Source: Fimbriiglobus sp. (GTDB lineage: Bacteria > Planctomycetota > Planctomycetia > Gemmatales > Gemmataceae). From it: 5,150 nucleotides of DNA. The notes under the pieces were generated by a model. It was not told the origin of the DNA and searched no databases. It worked only from the letters and a program-made list of their open reading frames with translations. The first letter of the stretch is position 1. Each line of letters opens with the position of its first letter. Made by a program: the position numbers and the translations under genes. The stretch covers positions 1 through 5,150 of the forward strand of contig JANXTD010000659.1 of NCBI GenBank assembly GCA_025352585.1, given 5' to 3'. Shown in pieces: positions 1 through 5,150 of the stretch.

Positions 1-2460
1 CCGAGGGGCCCCGCCGGGGCCGGCCCCGAACACCAGGTCGGCCCGGCCGTCGCCGTTCGTGTCGCCGACCGCCACGTAGACGCCGTTGCGGAGGGTGATC
101 GCGTCCGCGCCGGGGAAGGCGAAGAAGTCGCCGACCAGTCGCGAGGGGTTCGCGGAGCCCGCCCCGACGGACTTGCCGTCGAAGATCGCGACCCGCGGCC
201 CGCCGCCGAACCCCGCCGTGACGACGAGGTCCGCCGCGCCGTCGCCGTTCACGTCGCCGACCGCCACGCGGGCACCGCCGCGGAAGCCGGAGTCGTCAAT
301 CCCGAAGAAGTTGGCCTGCGTGGCCAGGACGCCGCCCGCCAGGCTGAAGACCTGGACGCGGCCGCCGCCCCCCACGTCCGGGCTGACGACGAGTTCGTCG
401 CGGCCGTCGCCGTTGAAGTCGGCCGCCGCCGCGAACAGCCCCCCGGTGAATCCGGCCTCGTAAGTCGAGGCCGCCCCGGAAGTGAGCAGGTCGGCCCCGC
501 TCTTGCCGTCGATGACGCGCACCAGCGAGCCGCCGCCCGGCCCGACCGCGTAAGCGGTGTCCCAGACGCCGTCGCCGTTGAAGTCGCCGACGGCCGTGCG
601 GACGACTCCCGTGAAGCCTGGGAAGGGGGTGAACGCCGCGCCGATCGGGGCGACCGCGACCGACCCGTTCGTCGAACTGAACCGGTACGACCGGGCCGTG
701 CCGTCCGCCGTCCCGGACACTGCCACGACGTTCGGGACGTGCGTATTGCTTCCCGACACCGGCGGCGTCACCGGCGGCGTGACGGGCGGGGTCACCGGCG
801 GCGTGACGGGCGGCGTCACCGGGGGCGTGACCGGGGGCGTGACCGGGGGCGTGACCGGGGGCGTGACCGGCGGCGTGACCGGCGGCGTGACCGGGGGCGT
901 GACCGGCGGCGAAGCCGCATTGACTTGCTCCGCGACCCCGGTCGATACGCTCGGGTTGAACCCGGTAGCACCGGTGTACTGGACCGTCAAGGTTTGGGCC
1001 CCAGGCGCGAGCGTCGAAGTGCTGTACGCCGCCCGCCCCGTCAAGTCGAGGCCGACCGTGCCGAGGAGTGTCGCACCCGAGTAGAAGGTGACGCTGCCGC
1101 TCGGCGTCCGGCCGTCGATCGCGGTGACGCCGACGCTGAGCGTCAGGGGCGCGCCGACGGTCACCGGGTTGGCGGACGCGCCGAGGGTGGTGGCGGTCGC
1201 GGTGCCGGCGTTTAGCGCCCCGAGGACCGTCCCGTTGAGGAGTTGGACGACCAGGCCCGGCAGCCCGTTGCCCAGCAGGTTGCCGAGGTTGACCGTGAGG
1301 GGCGTGCCGCCCAAAATCGCCGGGGAGCCGACCGACACCGCCGTCCCGCCCTTGCCGTCGCCCGTGCCGGTGGCCAGGTAGACGAGCCCGTTCTTGGCGT
1401 CAACCAGGCCCAGATCGACGACCCCGCCGACGCTGAGGTTGGCCGAGAGCAGGCCGGTCAGGCCGCCGGTCAGGCCCGTGAGGTTGATCGGCGGGCCGAA
1501 GCTGAAGCCGCCCGTGCCGCCCAACGCGATGTCGAGCAGCCCTTTGCTGTCGGCCACCACGATGTCGCTCTTGCCGTCGCCGTTGACGTCCACGGCCGCG
1601 AGGCCGACCGGGCTGGCCCCCGCCGGCAGCGGGACGAAACTGCCGAGCGAAAACTTGCCGTTGCCGAGCGCGTTCAAGATCGACACGCCGGGCAGGCCGC
1701 CGGAACTCCCCAGGGTCAGGAGTTGCTGGGCGGCCCCGGTGAGGTTCGCGAGCACCGGGGCGACGCCCGCCAGGCCCGTCGTGCCCGCCGGGAGCAAGCC
1801 GAGGACGGTTCCGACCGCGCCGTTGGCGGTGCCGAGGACGCCGGTCAGCTCCCCGGTCGCGTCCTGGATCAGCAGGTCCTTCGTGCCGGTGCCCGTCAAG
1901 TCCCCGAGGAAGGACTGGGCGGGCGTGCCGGAAAGCAGGCCGGCGAGGCTGAAGAGGTTGCCGGCGGCCGGGGCCTGGAAGGTGCCGGTGCCGTTGCCGA
2001 GCAGGGTGACGACGTTCGACCCGAGCGGCGCGCCGAGCAGGCCGGTCCCGCCGCCGAGGGTCACGACGATGTCGGCCTTGCCGTCGCCGCTCACGTCGCC
2101 GACCGCCACCGAGGCGAGTTTGCCGCTCAGCCCCAGCGTGCCGAGCAGCGAGCCGAGAACCCCGGCGTTCAGGTCGATGCGGGCCGAAGGCGTCGAGGCG
2201 AAGCCGCCCTTGCCGTCGCCCAGGTAAACCTCGACGAGGCCCGAAGTCGAGGCGTTCGACCCGCCGAGGACGAGGTCCGGGCCGTTTTGCCCATCGACAT
2301 CGACAAGGGTGCCCGCGACGTGCTGGGTCGCGAGACTCGTGACGGGGATGGCGTACGGCGTGGCGAACGTCGCCGGCGTCGTGCGGTCCTTGAGGCGAAC
2401 GAGAGTCGGTTTGGCGGGCGAGGGGATTCCTCGTGCGCCGTGGTCCGTGGAGCGAGCCAT
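1..2460 (-). CDS. FG-GAP/VCBS repeat extracellular protein with Ig-like domain and TPPV linker (C-terminus off window)
   Basis: This frame is open from the ATG at 2460 to the left edge (820 residues visible, no stop). Residues 22-32 (RLKDRTTPATF) resemble the LEDRLTPATF motif near the N-terminus of many planctomycete exported proteins. Calcium-binding FG-GAP/VCBS loops of the form DxNGDGxxD start at residues 54 (degenerate), 122, 187 (degenerate) and 291, then at 626, 681, 736 and 800 in a second array spaced 55-64 residues. Residues about 420-512 match a bacterial Ig-like domain (Big_3_5 type: SANPVTVG, SGSVTFY, LAPGAQTLTVQYTG). Residues 517-568 are a (TPPV)n linker. FG-GAP arrays usually fold as beta-propellers and Ig domains as stalks, so a cell-surface or secreted adhesive or scaffold role is likely; the ligand is unknown. 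No hydrophobic signal peptide is visible after this ATG. The frame stays open upstream to 2647, but that stretch does not look like protein. There is no convincing Shine-Dalgarno sequence. Confidence 0.9.
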   Translation of the reverse strand, partial: MARSTDHGARGIPSPAKPTLVRLKDRTTPATFATPYAIPVTSLATQHVAGTLVDVDGQNGPDLVLGGSNASTSGLVEVYLGDGKGGFASTPSARIDLNAGVLGSLLGTLGLSGKLASVAVGDVSGDGKADIVVTLGGGTGLLGAPLGSNVVTLLGNGTGTFQAPAAGNLFSLAGLLSGTPAQSFLGDLTGTGTKDLLIQDATGELTGVLGTANGAVGTVLGLLPAGTTGLAGVAPVLANLTGAAQQLLTLGSSGGLPGVSILNALGNGKFSLGSFVPLPAGASPVGLAAVDVNGDGKSDIVVADSKGLLDIALGGTGGFSFGPPINLTGLTGGLTGLLSANLSVGGVVDLGLVDAKNGLVYLATGTGDGKGGTAVSVGSPAILGGTPLTVNLGNLLGNGLPGLVVQLLNGTVLGALNAGTATATTLGASANPVTVGAPLTLSVGVTAIDGRTPSGSVTFYSGATLLGTVGLDLTGRAAYSTSTLAPGAQTLTVQYTGATGFNPSVSTGVAEQVNAASPPVTPPVTPPVTPPVTPPVTPPVTPPVTPPVTPPVTPPVTPPVTPPVTPPVSGSNTHVPNVVAVSGTADGTARSYRFSSTNGSVAVAPIGAAFTPFPGFTGVVRTAVGDFNGDGVWDTAYAVGPGGGSLVRVIDGKSGADLLTSGAASTYEAGFTGGLFAAAADFNGDGRDELVVSPDVGGGGRVQVFSLAGGVLATQANFFGIDDSGFRGGARVAVGDVNGDGAADLVVTAGFGGGPRVAIFDGKSVGAGSANPSRLVGDFFAFPGADAITLRNGVYVAVGDTNGDGRADLVFGAGPGGAPR
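761..910 (-). repeat. 12-bp tandem repeat encoding (TPPV)n linker
   Basis: Twelve full 12-bp units (761-904) and a half unit (905-910), all in frame with the FG-GAP protein, encode S(PPVT)12-PPVS between the Ig-like domain and the second FG-GAP array. Plus-strand units are variants of GGSGGCGTSACS. Units 821-868 are four identical copies of gggggcgtgacc; units 761-820 instead alternate between a gtcacc-ending and a gtgacg-ending form. A Pro-rich Thr-Pro-Pro-Val run is expected to be an extended, rigid spacer. Unit number probably varies between strains through slippage; this is inference. Confidence 0.95.
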
Positions 2461-2507
2461 GGCATGATCCCAGAGGTGGAGTAGGAAGCCGGCGGACGGT
2501 GCCGGGG

Positions 2508-2527
2508 TCGCTCGGGGAATTGAGCGA
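2508..2527 (-). other. Short stem-loop in the FG-GAP gene leader
   Basis: The arms TCGCTC (2508-2513) and GAGCGA (2522-2527) are perfectly complementary around an 8-nt loop. The structure lies about 48 nt upstream of the ATG at 2460, so it would fall in the 5' leader. There is no T-run after it on either strand, so it is not a standard terminator. A role is not shown, and a 6-bp stem can occur by chance in GC-rich DNA. Confidence 0.3.
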
Positions 2528-2604
2528 GCAACAAGAGGTACGGCGCAATTTGCGGTCAGTCGAAAGGGAAATTCGCCAAGTTCAAAGTTTCTGCCTAATA
2601 CATT

Positions 2605-2610
2605 ATTATA
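2605..2610 (-). promoter_or_regulatory. Possible -10 hexamer for the FG-GAP gene
   Basis: The minus strand reads TATAAT exactly, inside the AT-rich island and about 140 nt before the ATG at 2460. No good -35 lies 16-18 bp upstream (the best matches TTGACA at two positions). Planctomycete promoters are poorly defined and such hexamers are common by chance in AT-rich DNA, so this is only a candidate. Confidence 0.25.
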
Positions 2611-2640
2611 CAGCACGAAGACTACATCGGTACGAAAATG

Positions 2641-2656
2641 TACAAATTAATTTGTA
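2641..2656. repeat. Perfect 16-bp palindrome
   Basis: TACAAATTAATTTGTA is identical to its own reverse complement, with no spacer. It sits in the middle of the AT-rich island, about 31 bp upstream of the candidate minus-strand -10. A palindrome of this length without a loop is typical of a binding site for a dimeric regulator, and its location before the FG-GAP gene would suit an operator. No regulator gene is in the window, so the function is inference. Confidence 0.45.
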
Positions 2657-2691
2657 TCTGGATCATTAACAGTGAGCCCCCGCAAAAAAAC

Positions 2692-2720
2692 TTAAGATTC
2701 AAATATGTATTTATTAGAAT
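2692..2720 (+). promoter_or_regulatory. Possible sigma70-like promoter, plus strand
   Basis: TTAAGA (2692-2697, four of six matches to TTGACA) and TAGAAT (2715-2720, five of six matches to TATAAT) are separated by exactly 17 bp. Transcription would run rightward, antisense to the transposase remnant and towards the beta-rich gene near 3030. The base composition makes chance matches likely. Confidence 0.25.
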
Positions 2721-2753
2721 CACAGCGCAATAGTGGGTAGGTATTTTTGAGTG

Positions 2754-2987
2754 CGGCCGCTCGGTGGCGTCGAAGGACAGCTCCCGGAACTCGTCCTGGG
2801 ACAACTCGACCGTCCGCTCGGGGACGCGGAAGACGCCGGCCAGGAGCGGCTCGATCCGGCGGTGGGTGCGACACACGGTGCTGTCGTCGACGCCGAGCAG
2901 GAAGCCGAGGAAGGCGTGCGGGACGTGGGTCCGGTCGTCGATCAGTAGCATCAGGGGTTGGTCGGCCAGCGCCAGAGCGTCGGCGGG
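2754..2987 (-). pseudogene. IS5-like transposase remnant (HTH_Tnp_4 region, DDE domain lost)
   Basis: The minus-strand frame reads a transposase helix-turn-helix segment: LALADQPLMLL, then HVPHAFLGFLLGVDDSTVCR, then RRIEPLLAGVFRVPERTVEL, then FDATERP. This matches the N-terminal HTH_Tnp_4 part of IS5-group (DDE_Tnp_4) transposases, in which the Asp of FDATE is the first catalytic residue. Homology stops at about 2754, straight after that motif. The frame then runs into unrelated low-GC sequence ending at 2622, so the rest of the catalytic domain is missing. Upstream, the frame is open to about 3050 but no transposase N-terminus is recognisable before about 2987, so both ends are lost. DDRT replaces the YYRT that I recall for relatives. 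The fragment cannot transpose. No terminal inverted repeats were found. Confidence 0.8.
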
Positions 2988-3029
2988 CGCGCCAACCCGA
3001 ACACTCAGGGATCCGTCGCCCGAGGCGAG

Positions 3030-4226
3030 GTCAGGGCGTGGCAGGCGGAGTCACCGCGCGACGCGGGGGGTCCAGTGGCTTCACGCGGAGCCGGTCTACG
3101 TCGGACGACTGCCGGTGCTCGCCATCAGCGACCCGGCCGCGTTCGGGGAGGCCGCCGTGCGGGTCGTCGTCGTCGGCGACGCGACGGCGGGCGGGGCGGA
3201 GTTCGCCCTGCCCCTCGGGACCGCGGGCGGCGGGGGGCCATCGACCTGAACGCCGCCCCCAACTCCGCGAACGCCACGGCCGGTTCCGGCTGCGCTGGCA
3301 GCCGCCGGGCCGCCCCGACCACCCGCCGCTGGTGTTGCAGTTCACGCGACTCCCCGACATACACTTCGAGTACGTCCCCGACCCCGTGCGCCCTACGGCG
3401 GTCATGGCGGTGCGGCTGACCCCGGTCACCCCACTCCCCGCATTGACGGCGGGGCCGGACGCGGAACTGCGGGCCGAGGGCACGTCGGTCGTCCTCCGCG
3501 CGCTCACTCCGGAGTCGGCACCGGGGGTCAGTGCCCGCGACCCCGCTGGCGGGTTCGAGTTCCGCGTCCGGGTCGGCGTCGCCCGCGGTTGCCTGCTCAC
3601 GCCGCGGCATGGCCTCACCGCCTGGCAATCGCTGCCCGTCCGCAAGCTCGACCTCGCCACCGTCGGGCTGGACGACCGCCTGCGGCTCGAATTCCCGACG
3701 CCGCCGTTCACCCACGACGGGCACATCACCTTCCGGCTCGCCGGCCGCGAAGACCTCCACGCCGGCACGCCACTTGACCGCCTGCGTCAGCCGCGCGTCT
3801 ACGAAGTGAAGCTGCACCGCTGGCGTGACGGCTTCGGCGCGGCCGGTGTGGTGCAAGCCCGCCTCGAAGCCGGCTGGGTCGATGTCGCCAAGGTGACCGC
3901 CGGCACGGGCACACGCCCTCTGGAGCCGACTCCGTCGCAAATCCTTGCGGACAAGGTCGAGGCGGCCGTCCGCGCCGGCGACGACCCGTCCGCGCTGATC
4001 GAGGCGTGCCTAGCCGCCGTGGCCGGGCCGAACGTCTCGCCGTTCGCCGCCGACCTCCTCCCCGTCGCGGCGGCCCGCGCGGCCCTGGCGTGCCGCCCGC
4101 CGGCGGAGTGGCCACGGTTTCAGGAGGCGCTGGCTCCGCCAGTGCAACGACCCGACCTCCCCGAGGCGAAGCTACTCGTGGTCACGTTCGACCTGCGCCA
4201 AAACGGCGCGTGGGATTACGCGCGGC
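3030..4226 (+). pseudogene. Unrecognised beta-rich protein gene with frame changes and no stop
   Basis: I do not recognise this protein. A coherent product is read in pieces. One frame carries LHAEPVYVGRLPVLAISDPA (from 3079) through about 3234. It changes at the G6 run 3232-3237 to a frame carrying AIDLNAAP (3240-3260), and again at the C5 run 3256-3260 to a third frame. The third frame begins QLRERHGRFRLRWQPPGRPD and continues unbroken past 4200. One extra G and one extra C would make a single frame. The first 270 or so residues look like beta-sandwich repeats (alternating hydrophobic strands, e.g. FEFRVRVGVARGCLLTPRHG and LRLEFPTPPF). The end is helical (from TPSQILADKVEAAVRAGDD to WPRFQEALAPP). 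The left end is uncertain: no clear start exists, and another frame jump may lie in the G6 run 3065-3070. No stop is reached before the sequence becomes antisense to the gene at 4172-4546, so the 3' end is lost near 4205-4226. It may be a decayed gene, or a truncated gene carrying homopolymer read errors. Confidence 0.6.
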
Positions 4227-4546
4227 TCGAAGCGGTGCGCCATGTACTTCCAGCACTCGACGTGCGTGAGCCGCGTCCAGAGCCGCGGGTCGCGGGCCTG
4301 CAACGGGGTCAGGCTCGGGAAGGCGCGGTGGACGACCTTGGCGTTCGCGAAGTCCCGCTTGTCCTCGCCGACCGGCGACTCCAACGTCAGCGGCCCCGCG
4401 AGTTCGAGGGGGGCGTCGAAGACGATCCGCTCGGTGCCCGGCTTGCGGTCGGCCCACGGCCTCGCCTCGGCGTACCGCGCGAGGTTGGTGCCGAGTTGAA
4501 CCTTCAAGTGGCTGACGTGGGCGTTGCGGAACAGTTCGAGCGGCAC
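4172..4546 (-). CDS. DUF6339-like protein, probably truncated at its C-terminus
   Basis: This 124-residue gene starts at GTG 4546, preceded by GGAGG seven bases upstream, and lies 15 bp after the stop of the upstream gene, so the two are co-transcribed. Residues 5-25 (LFRNAHVSHLKVQLGTNLARY) and residues 76-106 (FPSLTPLQARDPRLW, then LTHVECWKYMAHRF) resemble the start and the central signature of the DUF6339 family as I remember it (RDxRLWxxLTHxxxxxY). That family is of unknown function. Members I recall are longer and carry a further conserved block after this point. Here the match ends near residue 107 (about 4226), followed by 17 unrelated residues and a stop. The end coincides with the place where the convergent plus-strand gene also breaks off, so a deletion or rearrangement joined the two. 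It is probably a non-functional or altered product. The family call is from memory and needs a profile search. Confidence 0.6.
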   Translation of the reverse strand: MPLELFRNAHVSHLKVQLGTNLARYAEARPWADRKPGTERIVFDAPLELAGPLTLESPVGEDKRDFANAKVVHRAFPSLTPLQARDPRLWTRLTHVECWKYMAHRFEPRVIPRAVLAQVERDHE

Positions 4547-4553
4547 GGGCGGG

Positions 4554-4558
4554 CCTCC
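4554..4558 (-). promoter_or_regulatory. Ribosome binding site of the DUF6339-like gene
   Basis: The minus strand reads TAACCCGGAGGCCCGCCC and then GTG. It holds the upstream gene's stop, a perfect GGAGG, and a 7-nt spacer to the GTG at 4546-4544. This site fixes the start codon at GTG 4546 and supports translation from a shared message. Confidence 0.75.
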
Positions 4559-4561
4559 GGG

Positions 4562-5150
4562 TTACGTCGCGGGCGGTTCGGTGTAGGTCACGGCCGCCGT
4601 CAGCGCCCGCGCGATCGGCAGTTCGAGGAGGCGTTGGGCCTTCGCCAGCGTGTCGGCGTTCGGCCCGAACTTCGCCGCGTCGAGTTGCCCGCGCAACGCG
4701 GTGGCCCACTTGGTGTCGGGCGCGGCCTCCGGGTCGTCGAGGAGTCCGATGGCGTGCATCAGCACCGGCAGCACGAGCGTGGCCGTTAGCAGGTCGGCCA
4801 GCCCCTTGACCGCGCGCACCTTGCAGTACGCGTCGTAGTCTTGGCCGCACAGCACGACGCCGATCTTGTCGGCGTCGGTATAAGTCTCCATCGCGTGGAC
4901 CCCGGACTTCGGCGACCGCACGACCTCGATCAGCGCGCCGACGAGTCGCATCGGGTCGATGGGGTGCTCGGCCGGGAAGGACTGGCTGTCCGCCACCGCC
5001 AGGATGTCGCCGGGGCCGACGGCGAACGTGGCGTCGCCGTAGTCCGGGTGCGCCCCGTCGATCCGGTAGGCCGGCAGCGCCACCTTGGCACGCACGAAGG
5101 CGTTGACCTCGACGGTGCCGTGGACCCGCGCCGCCGAGATCGCGCGGGTG
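4562..5150 (-). CDS. Unrecognised protein, C-terminal 195 residues (N-terminus off window)
   Basis: The frame is open from the right edge to TAA at 4564-4562. A GTG at 5095 could be taken for a start, but protein-like sequence continues upstream to the edge (SAARVHGTVEVNAFVRAKVA), so the gene is larger. The visible N-terminal part appears beta-rich (EVNAFVRAKVALPAYRI, DATFAVGPGDILAVAD). After PMRLVGALIEVVRS it becomes mostly helical, with DYDAYCKVRAVKGLADLL, the hydrophobic helix TATLVLPVLMHAIGLL, and a closing helix AQRLLELPIARALTAAV. There is no signal peptide or clear membrane anchor, so it is probably cytoplasmic. It lies directly upstream of the DUF6339-like gene with a 15-bp gap and belongs to the same operon. 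I cannot assign a family. Good codon bias and intact reading suggest a real, expressed gene. The operon's other members lie beyond the right edge. Confidence 0.8.
   Translation of the reverse strand, partial: TRAISAARVHGTVEVNAFVRAKVALPAYRIDGAHPDYGDATFAVGPGDILAVADSQSFPAEHPIDPMRLVGALIEVVRSPKSGVHAMETYTDADKIGVVLCGQDYDAYCKVRAVKGLADLLTATLVLPVLMHAIGLLDDPEAAPDTKWATALRGQLDAAKFGPNADTLAKAQRLLELPIARALTAAVTYTEPPAT

Larger units (their letters stand above)
2461..2753. other. Intergenic region with AT-rich island
   Basis: No convincing gene is present. The left part (2461-2580) is GC-rich and would form the leader of the FG-GAP gene. The right part (about 2581-2750) has 56 G/C in 170 bases, about 33%, against roughly 70% around it. 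It contains a 16-bp palindrome, an A7 run at 2684-2690, stop codons in most frames, and promoter-like hexamers on both strands. The island ends abruptly at about 2753, where the transposase remnant begins. Small open frames here are low-complexity and match nothing I recognise. It may be a foreign insert that split the transposase gene, or an AT-rich promoter region; the sequence does not decide between these. Confidence 0.7.

Noticed and set aside
761..910. Tandem repeats as a CRISPR array
   Set aside because: The units are 12 bp, directly adjacent without spacers, and in frame with a protein.
557..1084. Plus-strand open frame with a (GGVT)n run
   Set aside because: It is the antisense shadow of the (TPPV)n linker. 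The minus-strand frame has recognisable FG-GAP and Ig-like motifs on both sides; this frame has none.
1243..2548. Long open frames on both strands (1243-2484 plus, 1400-2548 minus)
   Set aside because: They are Arg/Ala/Gly-rich low-complexity products caused by high GC. The FG-GAP frame covers the same DNA with true domain motifs.
2684..2721. Possible minus-strand terminator (GATTC...GAATC arms, inner AAAT/ATTT, then TTAAG and a T7 run)
   Set aside because: The stem is AT-rich, interrupted by a TAAT bulge, and separated from the T-run by five bases. It is too weak to call and easily produced by chance in AT-rich DNA.
2752..2760. GCGGCCGC palindrome next to the transposase remnant as an IS end
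   Set aside because: It is a short GC palindrome partly inside the transposase codons for E-R-P. No matching inverted repeat was found at the other side.
4230..4789. Right half of the long plus-strand open frame that begins at 2747
   Set aside because: From about 4230 it is antisense to two well-supported minus-strand genes and its product is Arg/Gly/Val-rich filler. It is open only because stops are rare in GC-rich DNA.
5093..5095. GTG as start of the gene at 4562-5150
   Set aside because: Protein-like sequence with alternating hydrophobic residues continues upstream to the window edge and no ribosome binding site precedes this GTG.

Overview
The window is very GC-rich (roughly 70%) apart from one AT-rich island. 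It most likely comes from a planctomycete of the Gemmata/Gemmataceae type. The reasons are a giant FG-GAP/VCBS repeat protein whose N-terminus carries a variant of the planctomycete 'LEDRLTPATF' motif, a (TPPV)n linker of the kind common in these surface proteins, and a degraded IS5-like transposase of a type I associate with this group. The assignment rests on protein character only; no rRNA or tRNA gene is present.

Layout, left to right. (1) 1-2460, minus strand: one long open frame for an FG-GAP/VCBS repeat protein. It has an N-terminal propeller-like half, a bacterial Ig-like domain, a 12-bp-unit (TPPV)n linker and a second FG-GAP array, and it runs off the left edge. (2) 2461-2753: non-coding. 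Its right part, about 2580-2750, is only about 33% GC and holds a perfect 16-bp palindrome and weak promoter-like hexamers. (3) 2754-2987, minus strand: an IS5-like transposase remnant cut just after its first catalytic Asp motif. (4) About 3030-4226, plus strand: an unrecognised beta-rich protein gene with no clear start. It changes frame at homopolymer runs and has no stop of its own. (5) 4172-4546, minus strand: a short gene resembling the N-terminal half of the DUF6339 family, with a GTG start and a strong ribosome binding site. (6) 4562-5150, minus strand: the C-terminal 195 residues of an unrecognised protein, 15 bp upstream of gene 5 and clearly in one operon with it.

Region 1 looks like an ordinary intact surface-protein gene. 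The stretch from about 2580 to 4230 looks like a scar of repeated insertion and deletion: an AT-rich insert, an IS fragment, a gene with broken frames, and a tail-to-tail junction where two genes both lose their 3' ends. Region 6 plus region 5 is the tail of an accessory operon of unknown function, possibly a defence-type cassette, but most of it lies outside the window. I do not see a complete novel system here; the best lead is that operon, read beyond the right edge.
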